Below, piece by piece: positions 44,046-52,945 of a DNA stretch of 64,000 nucleotides (positions within the stretch are counted from its first letter, which is position 1; every line of letters begins with the position of its first letter). Under the pieces are notes generated by a model. It was not told the origin of the DNA, did no database searches, and saw only the letters and a list, made by a program, of their open reading frames with translations. The stretch is from Idiomarina ramblicola (GTDB taxonomy: Bacteria > Pseudomonadota > Gammaproteobacteria > Enterobacterales > Alteromonadaceae): the NCBI RefSeq assembly GCF_003987255.1, contig NZ_PIQC01000007.1, positions 1-64,000 on the forward strand, in the 5' to 3' direction. The position numbers and the translations under genes were made by a program.

Positions 44046-44447
44046 TTAGCGGATTTTGCCTTTGCTATTGTAGGTGAGGCTATCTTTTCGTGCGGACTGT
44101 AAAATGGTCTGTTTCAATTGCTCAATGCTATTCAAAGTCGATTGAACGACGTGTTCATTAACCTGACTTTGGTGTTGAACTTCTTTCAGGTTTTTTTGAA
44201 TGACAGCAACCGCTTCGGACAATTCTGGATCGTCTTTTAACTGTTCTTTATCAGGGTGTTGATTAAGCTGCTGATCAAGCTCATTAATGCGAGTCAGAAC
44301 TTTATCTTTATCCGCTGTAATAAGGTTAACATCGGCGTGTTGGCGGTCAACTATGGCGTTTAGCTCACGTTGTTGTAACAACGCAAGAGTATCTAGCGAG
44401 TCCGCCATTTCCTGCAACAGGTCATTGACAGGCGCCAACACGGTCAT
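44046..44447 (-). CDS. flgN: FlgN-type flagellar export chaperone
   Basis: A 133-residue, almost fully helical cytoplasmic protein. Its N-terminus (LLQEMADSLDTLALLQQRELNAI) and following coiled-coil segments fit FlgN, the chaperone that guards FlgK and FlgL before export. Sequence conservation in this family is low, so the assignment rests mainly on position right after flgM and upstream of flgP. The start codon overlaps the flgM stop as TAATG, giving tight translational coupling. It should be expressed with flgM from the FliA promoter at 44807-44833. Confidence 0.82.
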   Translation of the reverse strand: MTVLAPVNDLLQEMADSLDTLALLQQRELNAIVDRQHADVNLITADKDKVLTRINELDQQLNQHPDKEQLKDDPELSEAVAVIQKNLKEVQHQSQVNEHVVQSTLNSIEQLKQTILQSARKDSLTYNSKGKIR

Positions 44448-44770
44448 TACTCGTTATTACCGTTGCTGAATAAATCAGACTCGAACTGAGCCAGTTTATT
44501 TGCCAGCTGCTCAACATTAATTTTGTAAGAGCCGCTTTCGATATCTGCTTTGATTTTGTCAACTTTGGCTTGGTCAATACCGCTGCTGTTCATCGCTTTT
44601 TCCTGTAAGCCGCCAAGCTGTTGCGCTTCGCTTGTCAGAGAAACAGCGTCTCCGCCTTTTTGCGATACAGACGCAGGTTTTTGCTGAGTCTCACCTTGTA
44701 CTTGGCGATTACTGGATTTGCTGTCAATGTTGGCGTTTTTCAGGCCGGTATTGTTAATGTTAATTGGCAT
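44447..44770 (-). CDS. flgM: Anti-sigma28 factor FlgM
   Basis: A 107-residue protein with a polar, flexible N-terminal half rich in Gln, Ser and Lys, and a C-terminal FliA-binding region. The signature is DQAKVDKIKADIESGSYKI followed by EQLANKLAQFE at about residues 69-99. FlgM holds FliA inactive until it is exported through the finished hook. It starts 92 bases after flgA and has its own FliA promoter, giving the classic autoregulatory loop. It overlaps flgN by one base. Confidence 0.93.
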   Translation of the reverse strand: MPININNTGLKNANIDSKSSNRQVQGETQQKPASVSQKGGDAVSLTSEAQQLGGLQEKAMNSSGIDQAKVDKIKADIESGSYKINVEQLANKLAQFESDLFSNGNNE

Positions 44771-44806
44771 TGTTTTTAGCCTCGCTAGATAGTATGTCTC
44801 GGTTAC

Positions 44807-44833
44807 TTATCGACCATATCTGAATAAACTTAA
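44807..44833 (-). promoter_or_regulatory. Sigma28 (FliA) promoter for flgM-flgN
   Basis: Read on the minus strand: TTAAGTTT, an 11-base spacer and GTCGATAA. This matches TAAAGTTT-N11-GCCGATAA at 14 of 16 positions and lies 37 bases before the flgM ATG. Confidence 0.78.
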
Positions 44834-44862
44834 GAAAAAATTTCAGAATTTTATAAAAGTTT

Positions 44863-45594
44863 TTATAAATTGACGGTCACTTCATTCAGTCCTGTGACAA
44901 CGGCTTGCAATGATTTGTTCGAACGCTCGTTCTCAACAACAACCGATTCACCTTTGAGACCATCAGCCAATGCCCTTCCGGCAGCAGTAATTCGCAATGT
45001 TTTATCTTGGGCGACTATTGTAACGCTTTGTCCTTCACATACAAGACAAGTATCGCTGGCGCTAATTGCCTGACCAGCTGCAATGCGTTTTTTTATACGG
45101 GCCCCCACTAAGACGCTCATATCTGTGAATACATTGGAGCGGACACGATTGAGATCAACTTCAGAAAACACTAAGTCGCTTTCGCCAATCATTTGCCCGG
45201 GGGACATCGGCCCCGCCGCTGCGACGACATTTTTGTAACGGTAGATGCGGACGGGCACATAGGTGCGCCAGCCAGAGGCGGCTGAACACTCAATCTCTAT
45301 GGTGGTATAACTGTCGAGAGTTGCGTTCGTCGCCAGTTCAACTTTGGGTCGTTGCGAGCACATTTTGGGCGCCATTCGAGGATCAAGGTTATTGGCAACC
45401 ACCTCTACGCGGCCGTTGTCGGGTGCTGAAACGCGCTGCTCCACATAGTTATGGGCCATTTCCTGTAATGCTTTGTAATTAAAGCGTAAGCTGTCATCTT
45501 GCTTGTTCGAATTGGCGTTAACGACATTAATACTGGAAAAAAATACACCGACAAAAAAAAGCGAACTGATCAGTAGCGATTTACGTACTATCAT
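44863..45594 (-). CDS. flgA: Flagellar P-ring assembly chaperone FlgA
   Basis: A 243-residue periplasmic protein with a signal peptide (hydrophobic residues 8-24, cut near VNA). The C-terminal SAF domain starts near residue 120 with VVAAAGPMSPGQMIGESDLVFSE split over a variable loop, then KRIAAGQAISASDT and VTIVAQDKTLRITAAGRAL. FlgA assists FlgI in forming the P ring in the periplasm. It is divergent from cheV over 162 bases. The C-terminus is slightly longer than in E. coli. It heads the leftward flagellar gene set. Confidence 0.92.
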   Translation of the reverse strand: MIVRKSLLISSLFFVGVFFSSINVVNANSNKQDDSLRFNYKALQEMAHNYVEQRVSAPDNGRVEVVANNLDPRMAPKMCSQRPKVELATNATLDSYTTIEIECSAASGWRTYVPVRIYRYKNVVAAAGPMSPGQMIGESDLVFSEVDLNRVRSNVFTDMSVLVGARIKKRIAAGQAISASDTCLVCEGQSVTIVAQDKTLRITAAGRALADGLKGESVVVENERSNKSLQAVVTGLNEVTVNL

Positions 45595-45756
45595 AAAATA
45601 TCCTGATGTAATCCGTTAAGGTTCTCTGGTCGAGTGCCGAAAAAAAAGGTATAACGTCAAAAGTTCGGCAGTTCGATAGTTTCAGTATGGTTATTGTTGG
45701 AATAAGCAAATACCGTGCCGAAGTAGAGGTAGCCTGCCATATAACAGGAGTGAACA

Positions 45757-46698
45757 ATGGCCAGCATTCTTGATTCAGTGAATCAGCGCACACAAATGGT
45801 CGGACAAAACCGACTGGAACTATTGTTATTTCAGCTAAACGGTAGACAACGCTTTGGGATTAACGTGTTTAAAGTACGTGAGGTGTTGCCTTGTCCCAAA
45901 CTGACTTCCATGCCTCGGCGAAACCCCCTTATTCGTGGTGTTGCTCATATTCGGGGGCAAGCCATTTCTATTATTGATCTCAGCATGGCGACTGGCGGAC
46001 CTGAGCTTACGGGTATTGAAAATCGCTTTGTGATTATTGCCGAATACAACCGGACTATTCAGGGATTTTTAGTCGGTGGCGTTGACCGCATTATGAACAT
46101 TAACTGGGAGGACGTGATGCCGCCGCCGAAGGGTACAGGGCGGGGGGCGTATTTGACTGCGGTCACCCAGATTGAGAATGAGCTGGTTGAAATTATCGAT
46201 GTTGAAAGAATCTTAGCTGATATTATGCCTGCCAACATGGATGTGAGTGAAGAAGTTGCCAACGCACCCATCAACGTTGCAAAAGAAGACCTAACCATTC
46301 TAATTACCGATGACTCCTCTGTTGCCCGCAACCAAATAAAGCGGGCTTTGCAGTCTTTGGGAATTACTCTGGAAGTAAAGAAGAATGGCAAAGAAGCTTT
46401 AGATTATCTGAAAGAGAAATCTAAAGAAGTCGATGGTCTGGTTCATCCTCATGTCCCTGTGTTAGTTTCGGATGTTGAGATGCCGGTGATGGATGGATAT
46501 ACCTTAACCGCCGAGATAAAGGCTGATCCTAATTTACGTGATATTCACGTTATTTTGCATACATCATTGAGTGGGGTCTTTAATCAGGCTATGGTGAAGA
46601 AAGTTGGAGCCGATGATTTTATTGCAAAATTTCATCCAGATGAACTAGCGACAGCTGTTCAAAAATGGCTTAATACAGAAATAACCATCAAAGAGTAG
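45757..46698 (+). CDS. cheV: Chemotaxis coupling protein CheV
   Basis: A 313-residue two-domain protein. Residues 15-165 are a CheW-like coupling domain (LLLFQLNGRQRFGINVFKVREVL and ELVEIIDVERILA). Residues 180-310 are a receiver with the acidic pocket ITDDSS, the phosphoacceptor in VLVSDVEMPVMDGY and the switch threonine/lysine region. CheV links receptors to CheA and can adapt through phosphorylation. AGGAG lies before the ATG. It is followed after 13 bases by cheR, and the pair precedes flgB, as in Vibrio and Shewanella. Confidence 0.95.
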   Translation: MASILDSVNQRTQMVGQNRLELLLFQLNGRQRFGINVFKVREVLPCPKLTSMPRRNPLIRGVAHIRGQAISIIDLSMATGGPELTGIENRFVIIAEYNRTIQGFLVGGVDRIMNINWEDVMPPPKGTGRGAYLTAVTQIENELVEIIDVERILADIMPANMDVSEEVANAPINVAKEDLTILITDDSSVARNQIKRALQSLGITLEVKKNGKEALDYLKEKSKEVDGLVHPHVPVLVSDVEMPVMDGYTLTAEIKADPNLRDIHVILHTSLSGVFNQAMVKKVGADDFIAKFHPDELATAVQKWLNTEITIKE

Positions 46699-46711
46699 TT
46701 GTTTATATAAC

Positions 46712-47548
46712 GTGTTGAATCGCGAATTAAGTTTATCGGAATATCAAGAGTTTCGTCAGTTCCTGGAACATCAGTGCGGAATTGTACTGGGTGAGAGTAA
46801 GCTCTACCTGGTTAAGAGTCGGCTGAGTCCTCTAATGGGACGGTTTAATGTCGACTCTTTGGCTGAGCTTGTGAAACGCTCAATGAAAATTAGTGAGCGA
46901 GCTTTACGTGCTGCAGTTATTGATGCGATGACGACCAACGAAACGTTGTGGTTTCGCGACACCTACCCGTTTGAAATTTTGAATGATCGAATTCTCCCCG
47001 AATACAAAAAACACCCGGGACCTTTGAAAATATGGTCTGCAGCATGTTCATCCGGGCAAGAGCCATACTCTATTGCAATGACGTATTTAGAGCATAAGGC
47101 GAAAAACCCGGGCGTGCTCAGGGCTGGTATAAAAGTCACTGCAACGGATATTTCAAATAAGGTTCTGGAACAGTGCGCCACTGGTGAATACGACAGTCTT
47201 GCTTTGGCTCGTGGTTTATCCGCGGAACGGCGAAAGAAGTTCTTCACCGATGCCGCCAGTAAAGCAGGCTCGATGAAAATCAAAGATGAGCTTAAGCAGT
47301 TCATTCATTTTCGTCATTTGAATTTACTGGACAGCTATTCGTTGTTGGGTAAGTTTGATGTTATTTTTTGCCGCAATGTCCTTATTTATTTTGCCCCGGA
47401 AGTGAAGCGGAAAATTATTGCCCAATTCCGGCAATCACTAAACCCGGGTGGTTATCTTTTTCTCGGTGCCTCAGAGTCTATCTCCGGACTCACCGACGAT
47501 TTCGAGATGATCCGCTGCCAGCCCGGCATTATTTATAGAAGAAAGTAG
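46712..47548 (+). CDS. cheR: Chemotaxis receptor methyltransferase CheR
   Basis: A 278-residue enzyme. The N-terminal helical domain (about residues 1-75) precedes the SAM domain with TNETLWFRDTYPFE, IWSAACSSGQEPYSIAM (motif I), ATDIS and FDVIFCRNVLIYF, all typical of CheR. It methylates glutamates on chemoreceptors. The start shown is GTG, followed directly by TTG; neither has a strong ribosome site, so translation may depend on cheV. The flgB sigma54 promoter begins about 50 bases after its stop. Confidence 0.95.
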   Translation: MLNRELSLSEYQEFRQFLEHQCGIVLGESKLYLVKSRLSPLMGRFNVDSLAELVKRSMKISERALRAAVIDAMTTNETLWFRDTYPFEILNDRILPEYKKHPGPLKIWSAACSSGQEPYSIAMTYLEHKAKNPGVLRAGIKVTATDISNKVLEQCATGEYDSLALARGLSAERRKKFFTDAASKAGSMKIKDELKQFIHFRHLNLLDSYSLLGKFDVIFCRNVLIYFAPEVKRKIIAQFRQSLNPGGYLFLGASESISGLTDDFEMIRCQPGIIYRRK

Positions 47549-47598
47549 CTCTCCGAAGAAAATAATCTGCTCCTGTTGAATAATCCGCTCATTTAAAC

Positions 47599-47614
47599 TG
47601 GCACGCTTCCTGCA
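47599..47614 (+). promoter_or_regulatory. Sigma54 promoter for flgB
   Basis: TGGCACG-N4-CTGCA: GG at 47600-47601 and GC at 47612-47613 with the required 10-base spacing. It lies 36 bases before the flgB start and fits class III control by FlrC-type activators. Confidence 0.88.
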
Positions 47615-47649
47615 TTGTCTTCACCATCGAACACTGTGGAGACAAAAAT

Positions 47650-48054
47650 ATGGCACTTTCCATGGACAAGCTTATGGGAATACAGCAACACACGTTGGGC
47701 GTACGCACCCAGCGCGCGGAGCTTATTGCCAATAACATCGCCAACGCCGACACTCCGGGTTACAAAGCTAAAGGTCTGGACTTCCAGCAAGCCTTGCAAC
47801 AAGCGCAGCGCGGTATGGAAAATCATAAAATGGCACGTACTCACGAAAAACACTTCAGTGTTGAAATAAAACCGCAGGGAACTGAGAAGTTTCGTACTCC
47901 ATCGCAACCGGATACCGGTGACGGTAATACCGTTGATGTGCAGTTGGAACAAAACTTGTATGCACAAAATGCACTGGAATATGAAATGACCATGAACTTT
48001 CTTGATGGCCGCATCAGCGGAGTGAAGAAAGCCTTGGGTGGACAAGGGAGATAA
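47650..48054 (+). CDS. flgB: Flagellar proximal rod protein FlgB
   Basis: A 134-residue rod subunit. The N-terminal ANNIANADTPGYKAKGLDF motif at about residues 28-47 is the flagellar rod-family signature, and the C-terminal helix contains LYAQNALEYEMTMNFL. FlgB is the first rod subunit exported and starts the axial structure above the MS ring. It opens the flgBCDE set downstream of a sigma54 promoter. FlgC follows after 6 bases. Like its family, it has no cleavable signal, being exported by the flagellar type III system. Confidence 0.95.
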   Translation: MALSMDKLMGIQQHTLGVRTQRAELIANNIANADTPGYKAKGLDFQQALQQAQRGMENHKMARTHEKHFSVEIKPQGTEKFRTPSQPDTGDGNTVDVQLEQNLYAQNALEYEMTMNFLDGRISGVKKALGGQGR

Positions 48055-48060
48055 CACGTC

Positions 48061-48513
48061 ATGAGTCTATTTAATATCTTTAATGTGACCGGTTCTGCCA
48101 TGAGTGCGCAGTCAGTACGACTGAACACAACGGCAAGCAACCTGGCGAATGCCAACTCGGTCAGTAGCAGTATTGATGAAACCTACCGAGCCAGAAATCC
48201 GGTATTTGCAACAGCTTTAGCTGACGCAAAGGGTGATTACCGAGGCAACAGCCTGACCAACCAGACTCAGGCAGGGCAGGAAGCGGGCGTTAAAGTAATG
48301 GGCATCGTTGAAAGCCAGGACCCGTTGCAAATTGAGTATGCGCCAAATCATCCAATGGCTGACGAGAGCGGTTATATCTACCGTCCAAACGTCAACACAA
48401 TGGAAGAAATGGCTAATATGATTTCGGCTTCGCGTTCCTACCAGACAAATGTGCAGGTAGCGGACACTGCCAAAACAATGACACAGCGTTTATTGCGTCT
48501 GGGTCAAGGGTAA
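48061..48513 (+). CDS. flgC: Flagellar proximal rod protein FlgC
   Basis: A 150-residue rod subunit with the N-terminal TTASNLANANSVS motif at about residues 21-33, the middle YAPNHPMADESGYIYRPNV typical of FlgC, and the C-terminal MANMISASRSYQTNVQ helix that packs in the rod. It lies 6 bases after flgB and 14 before flgD, so all are one transcript. It builds the proximal rod with FlgB and FlgF. Confidence 0.96.
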   Translation: MSLFNIFNVTGSAMSAQSVRLNTTASNLANANSVSSSIDETYRARNPVFATALADAKGDYRGNSLTNQTQAGQEAGVKVMGIVESQDPLQIEYAPNHPMADESGYIYRPNVNTMEEMANMISASRSYQTNVQVADTAKTMTQRLLRLGQG

Positions 48514-48527
48514 GCAGGAGATAACAA

Positions 48528-49211
48528 ATGGAAGGCGTAAGCAATAATTCCTACATCGACGGCATGAAATGGAAGAAAGATGAGGGCGCAGAGTATGTTG
48601 ATCCAGAGGAGCAGGGAAAGTTAGAGCAGGAAGATTTTTTCAAGCTGCTAACGGAACAACTGAACATGCAGGACCCTTCGAAGCCGGTCGAGAATGATCA
48701 GATGATTGCTCAGATGACTAGCTTCACTATGGCGGAAGGCATTAGCGGCTTGTCAGATCGGTTCGATCAATTTGCGACAGACATGACATCAAACCAGGCT
48801 TTGCAGGCTTCAACTATGGTGGGGCGCAAAGTGCTGGTACCGACTGACCAGGCTAACCTGGAGACCGGGGCTGGAGTCACTGGCATGATCGCGACACCGC
48901 AGACGGCACAAAATGTCAAAATTAGTATTAAAGACTCAACGGGCGCAACGGTTAAGACCATTGATGTCGGTGATATGGCTCAGGGAACAAAAGAGTTTGA
49001 GTGGGACGGCGTGATGTCTAACGGCGAAGAAGCGCCTGCCGGAAACTATAGCTTTTCAGTAAACGCCAATGTGGGCGGTCAGACTGAAGAGTTACCGATA
49101 CAGATGCACGCTCGCGTGCAAAGCGTCAGCACCGGCGGTGACCGCGGTGTGGTTTTGAATCTTAAAGGTTTAGGCGGCATCAAGCTTTCTGATGTCTCTG
49201 AAATTAGCTAA
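48528..49211 (+). CDS. flgD: Hook-capping protein FlgD
   Basis: A 227-residue protein. The conserved N-terminal part includes DFFKLLTEQLNMQDPSKPVENDQMIAQM split across residues 35-65, the hook-cap signature. The C-terminal part has the tandem FlgD_ig and TUDOR-like fold, with EFEWDGVMSNGEEAPAG near residue 160. FlgD caps the growing hook and is lost when FlgK arrives. AGGAG-like bases lie before the ATG. Length is normal for the family. Confidence 0.95.
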   Translation: MEGVSNNSYIDGMKWKKDEGAEYVDPEEQGKLEQEDFFKLLTEQLNMQDPSKPVENDQMIAQMTSFTMAEGISGLSDRFDQFATDMTSNQALQASTMVGRKVLVPTDQANLETGAGVTGMIATPQTAQNVKISIKDSTGATVKTIDVGDMAQGTKEFEWDGVMSNGEEAPAGNYSFSVNANVGGQTEELPIQMHARVQSVSTGGDRGVVLNLKGLGGIKLSDVSEIS

Positions 49212-49226
49212 CAGGTGAGGTGACTT

Positions 49227-50573
49227 ATGTCATTTAATATTGCACTCAGCGGAATCAATGCATCGCAGAAAGATCTGGATACAACCGCGAATAACATTTC
49301 AAACGTGAAAACAACGGGTTTTAAACAGTCTCGCGCGGAGTTTGCGGACGTTTATGCCAGCAGCATTTTTAATGCCGGTAATAGTAAAGTAGGTGACGGT
49401 GTTCTAACTTCGAGTGTTGCGCAACAATTTAGTCAGGGAACTCTGGACTTTACTGAAAACTCACTCGATATGGCTATTTCAGGTAATGGCTTTTTTGCAA
49501 CGACCGATGGTTTGGGGTCGCGGGATATGACATATACGCGTTCAGGAGCGTTCAAGTTAAATGACGATAAATTTATTGTCGATAATCAAGGAAACTACCT
49601 GCAAGGTTACCAGGTTGATCGCAATAGTGGGACAACGTCTTCGACAGCCCTGGCAACAACACAGCCAATTCGGGTTCCGGACGTTGCGGGTGCCCCACAA
49701 AGTACTGATAACGTGTTTACAGCATTTAATGTTGACGCACGTCGTTCACCTATTGATGGTGCAGCAAATCCGTTTGATCCAGAGACTCCAAGCACTTATC
49801 ACAGCTCAACTTCTGCAACCGTTTATGACTCTCTTGGGGAGTCTCACACTTTGTCGACTTATTATGTGAAACGAGGCAGTAACCAGTGGGATGTTTATTC
49901 AACCTTCGATGGTCAAGAGATTGATATGGACACGACTGGCGGTGGTACGGCTTCGGCAACTAACTCTGTAAACGGTTACAGTGGCCTAGAGTTAGAGTTT
50001 GAAGGCAGTGGTGACCCAGCAGTAGGGGCTGGTCAATTAACATTTGATCCTGGCTCAATTGATTTATCCGGTAGTGGTGAAGATGGTCCGTATTTAGATA
50101 ATGGAGCTGACGCCCAAACCGTACAATTTAACTTTCAGGATCTGACTGGCACCACGAGCCCAACACAGTTCGCCTCCGACTTTGAAGTCACTAACCTGGA
50201 TCAGGATGGTAGCACGGTTGGTCGTTTGACCAACGTTGATATCGAGAAAGATGGCCTTATTGCAGCAACTTACTCTAACGGTGATGTACAGTATTTAGGG
50301 CAGGTTGCGACAGTACGCTTTGCCAACGAACAGGGCCTGACGCAAATTGGTGGTACCAAGTGGCGTGAAAGTATTGACTCTGGTGAACCTTTGGCTGGCG
50401 AAGCGAATACGGGCACTTTTGGCGCCATTGAAGCCTCTGCGCTTGAAAACTCAAACGTAAACCTGACCAAAGAGCTGGTTGATTTGATTTCTGCACAGCG
50501 TAACTTCCAGGCGAACTCCCGTTCACTAGAAGTTAATAACACCATTAATCAGACCATTCTTCAGATTCGTTAA
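49227..50573 (+). CDS. flgE: Flagellar hook protein FlgE
   Basis: A 448-residue hook subunit. The N-terminal TTANNISNVKTTGFKQSRAEF motif starts near residue 19 and the C-terminal helix is LISAQRNFQANSRSLEVNN. The centre (about residues 140-340) is the variable outer domain, rich in Ser, Thr, Asp and Gly. It is about 45 residues longer than the E. coli hook protein. It ends the first rod/hook transcription unit at the terminator that follows, and flgF then has its own sigma54 promoter. Confidence 0.96.
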   Translation: MSFNIALSGINASQKDLDTTANNISNVKTTGFKQSRAEFADVYASSIFNAGNSKVGDGVLTSSVAQQFSQGTLDFTENSLDMAISGNGFFATTDGLGSRDMTYTRSGAFKLNDDKFIVDNQGNYLQGYQVDRNSGTTSSTALATTQPIRVPDVAGAPQSTDNVFTAFNVDARRSPIDGAANPFDPETPSTYHSSTSATVYDSLGESHTLSTYYVKRGSNQWDVYSTFDGQEIDMDTTGGGTASATNSVNGYSGLELEFEGSGDPAVGAGQLTFDPGSIDLSGSGEDGPYLDNGADAQTVQFNFQDLTGTTSPTQFASDFEVTNLDQDGSTVGRLTNVDIEKDGLIAATYSNGDVQYLGQVATVRFANEQGLTQIGGTKWRESIDSGEPLAGEANTGTFGAIEASALENSNVNLTKELVDLISAQRNFQANSRSLEVNNTINQTILQIR

Positions 50574-50592
50574 TCGTTTTTATCTGTCGATT

Positions 50593-50620
50593 AAAAAGAC
50601 GCCTCCGGGCGTCTTTTTTT
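50593..50620 (+). terminator. Rho-independent terminator between flgE and flgF
   Basis: An A-run and GACGCC pair with GGCGTC and a 7-base T-run around TCCG, 20 bases after the flgE stop codon. Confidence 0.9.
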
Positions 50621-50625
50621 GTTTC

Positions 50626-50641
50626 TGGCATGAAATCTGCA
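50626..50641 (+). promoter_or_regulatory. Sigma54 promoter for flgF
   Basis: TGGCATG-N5-TGCA: GG at 50627-50628 and GC at 50639-50640 with exact 10-base spacing. It begins 6 bases after the flgE terminator and 57 bases before the flgF start. Confidence 0.85.
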
Positions 50642-50682
50642 TTATCAAACCCAGATGACAAAATTTTGGCTGGAGGTCAGCT

Positions 50683-51426
50683 ATGGACAAGATGCTGTGG
50701 GTAGCGATGAGCGGCGCAAAGGAGAATATGAACTCCGTTGCCGTACGTGCCAATAACTTAGCTAACGCCAATACCACGGCGTTTAAAGCCGACTTGCAAC
50801 AAGCGCGGGCAATGCAGGCCTTTGGTGAAGGGTTGCCGACCCGTGTTTTTTCTATGACAGAAAGCCCAGGGCAAAACTTTGCCAGTGGGGCAATACAGAC
50901 GACCGGACGCAACTTGGATGTTGCTATTAAGGATCAGGGCTGGATTGCGGTCGATGACGGTAATGGCAATGAGCGCTACACCCGAAACGGCAGTCTGGAA
51001 GTTGGCACCGATGGCATGTTGAAGAACTCCAATGGACAAACGGTTTTGGGTGACAATGGACCGATTTTTGTGCCCATGCCAATCGATAATCTGGTCATAG
51101 GCTCTAACGGCAATGTATCCATACGTCCTATGGGGGCTCCGGCTGACGCAATGGAAGTGATTGATCGGATCAAGTTAGTTAACCCGCCGAACGGCAATAT
51201 AGAGAAAGGTAATGATGGTCTGTTTAAATTAAAAGATGATCAACAGGCTTTTGCTGACGCCAATGTGAAACTACAAATTGGTGCGCTGGAAAGCAGCAAT
51301 GTGAACAGTGTCGAAGAAATGACGCATATGATTGCGCTGCAGCGGCAGTACGAAATGAACGTCAAACTAATGAAAACAGCAGATGAGAACGCCCAGCGTT
51401 CTGAATCGCTGATGAGAATGAGCTAA
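50683..51426 (+). CDS. flgF: Flagellar rod protein FlgF
   Basis: A 247-residue proximal rod subunit with VRANNLANANTTAFKADLQQ at about residues 21-40 and the C-terminal MTHMIALQRQYEMNVKLMK helix. Its middle includes GNERYTRNGSLEVGTDG, common to FlgE, FlgF and FlgG. The start has a GGAGGT site at good distance. It opens the flgFGHIJ unit under its own sigma54 promoter. FlgG follows after 22 bases. Confidence 0.95.
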   Translation: MDKMLWVAMSGAKENMNSVAVRANNLANANTTAFKADLQQARAMQAFGEGLPTRVFSMTESPGQNFASGAIQTTGRNLDVAIKDQGWIAVDDGNGNERYTRNGSLEVGTDGMLKNSNGQTVLGDNGPIFVPMPIDNLVIGSNGNVSIRPMGAPADAMEVIDRIKLVNPPNGNIEKGNDGLFKLKDDQQAFADANVKLQIGALESSNVNSVEEMTHMIALQRQYEMNVKLMKTADENAQRSESLMRMS

Positions 51427-51448
51427 TCCGAGCCCGAGGAGAAATAGC

Positions 51449-52237
51449 ATGAACCCAGCATTATGGATAAGTAAAACCGGACTGGATGCGCAACAACGCG
51501 ATATTTCAGTCATTTCCAACAACCTGGCGAACTCCAGTACGGTTGGTTTTAAGAAGAGTCGTGCCGTATTTGAAGACTTGCTGTACCAGAATATAAACCA
51601 ACCTGGCGGGCAGTCGGCACAGGATACTGAGTTACCAAACGGTTTGATGCTCGGTGCCGGTACTAAAGTCGTCGCTACGCAAAAAGCGCATACTCAGGGT
51701 AATGTTCAGACAACGGACAACTCGCTGGATGTGATGATTGATGGCAAAGGCTTTTTCCAGGTGTTGATGCCGGATGGCAATATTTCCTATACCCGCAACG
51801 GCCAGTTTTCACTGAATGAAGAAGGTGAAATGGTGACGTCAGGTAACGGCTATACCATAGAACCGGCTATTCAGATTCCGGAAGACGCTATGTCGGTAAG
51901 CATTTCGCAAGAAGGTGAAGTGACGGTCACCCAGCCTGGAAACCCGGATAACGTCGTTGTTGGACAGTTAAACCTGGTGAACTTCATTAATCCGGCCGGG
52001 TTACAACCTATGGGTCAGAATTTGTATAAAGAGACGGCCGTGAGTGGTGCGCCTCTAGAAGCGGTTCCTGGTGTTGATGGAATGGGTAATACCATTCAGG
52101 GTGCACTGGAAACGTCAAATGTGAATGTAACTGAAGAGTTGGTGAATTTGATTGAAAGTCAGCGTGGTTACGAGATGAACTCTAAAGTGATTTCGTCCGT
52201 GGACCAGATGCTGAGCTATGTGAATCAGCAGCTTTAA
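51449..52237 (+). CDS. flgG: Flagellar distal rod protein FlgG
   Basis: A 262-residue distal rod subunit, the usual length. It has SNNLANSSTVGFKKSRAVFED at about residues 22-42 split around the family motif, YQNINQPGGQ in the distal-rod-specific insert, and LVNLIESQRGYEMNSKVIS at the C-terminus. FlgG forms the driveshaft through the L and P rings encoded just downstream. AGGAG precedes the ATG. Confidence 0.97.
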   Translation: MNPALWISKTGLDAQQRDISVISNNLANSSTVGFKKSRAVFEDLLYQNINQPGGQSAQDTELPNGLMLGAGTKVVATQKAHTQGNVQTTDNSLDVMIDGKGFFQVLMPDGNISYTRNGQFSLNEEGEMVTSGNGYTIEPAIQIPEDAMSVSISQEGEVTVTQPGNPDNVVVGQLNLVNFINPAGLQPMGQNLYKETAVSGAPLEAVPGVDGMGNTIQGALETSNVNVTEELVNLIESQRGYEMNSKVISSVDQMLSYVNQQL

Positions 52238-52260
52238 TTGAATTAATGGCGGGTGAGTTT

Positions 52261-52935
52261 ATGCGTTTCTTACTTTTTTCCTTAACAGCATTGGTTTTGA
52301 TTGGTTGTGCACAAACGCCGCATAAACCGATGCCAAATGACCCATATTACGCACCCGTATTACCGGAAGAGCGTGCGCAACCCGTTGTACCAACCGGGTC
52401 CCTATTTCAAGACGCCTACGCGGACAATATGTATTCCGATATAAAAGCGCGTCGGTTGGGTGACATTATTACGGTGACCTTGCAGGAACAAACAACGGCC
52501 AGTAAAACCGCAACCACTGAAACCTCTAAAGAGAGTTCGGCGGAGCTTGGTGCCCCAACGATGTTCGGACGTGACATTACCGTCGGTGGCAATCCTTTAT
52601 CTGCCGGGGTTAATGGCACCAGAGAATTCAGTGGTGATGGTAGCTCCGATCAAAGCAATCAACTCAATGGTGAAATTACCGTAACGGTCATCAAAGTTTT
52701 ACCAAACGGTAACCTAATTGTTCGTGGTGAAAAATGGATGCGCATTAATACGGGTGATGAATACATTCGTCTAACCGGCATGATCCGTCCACAGGACATC
52801 ACCGCAGCTAACCAAATCCCGTCAAATCGTGTTGCTAATGCACGCATTGAATACTCGGGTACCGGCAGTTTGGCGCAAGTTCAGGAACAGGGTTGGTTAA
52901 CCCGTTTCTTTAACAGCCCGATATGGCCATTCTAA
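52261..52935 (+). CDS. flgH: Flagellar L-ring lipoprotein FlgH
   Basis: A 224-residue outer-membrane lipoprotein. The ATG at 52261 is preferred because it begins the lipoprotein signal, with lipobox VLIGC near residue 16, and lies after GGGTGAG. An ATG at 52246 would add five residues. The body has [20 protein letters not shown] and [17 protein letters not shown], then [13 protein letters not shown] near the end, all typical of FlgH. It forms the L ring in the outer membrane. FlgI follows after 10 bases. Confidence 0.95.
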   Translation: MRFLLFSLTALVLIGCAQTPHKPMPNDPYYAPVLPEERAQPVVPTGSLFQDAYADNMYSDIKARRLGDIITVTLQEQTTASKTATTETSKESSAELGAPTMFGRDITVGGNPLSAGVNGTREFSGDGSSDQSNQLNGEITVTVIKVLPNGNLIVRGEKWMRINTGDEYIRLTGMIRPQDITAANQIPSNRVANARIEYSGTGSLAQVQEQGWLTRFFNSPIWPF

Positions 52936-52945
52936 GGAGTATGGT

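Noticed and set aside
45717-45724. GCCGAAGT as a FliA promoter for cheV
   Set aside because: The -10 is a partial match and no -35 element is found at the right distance.
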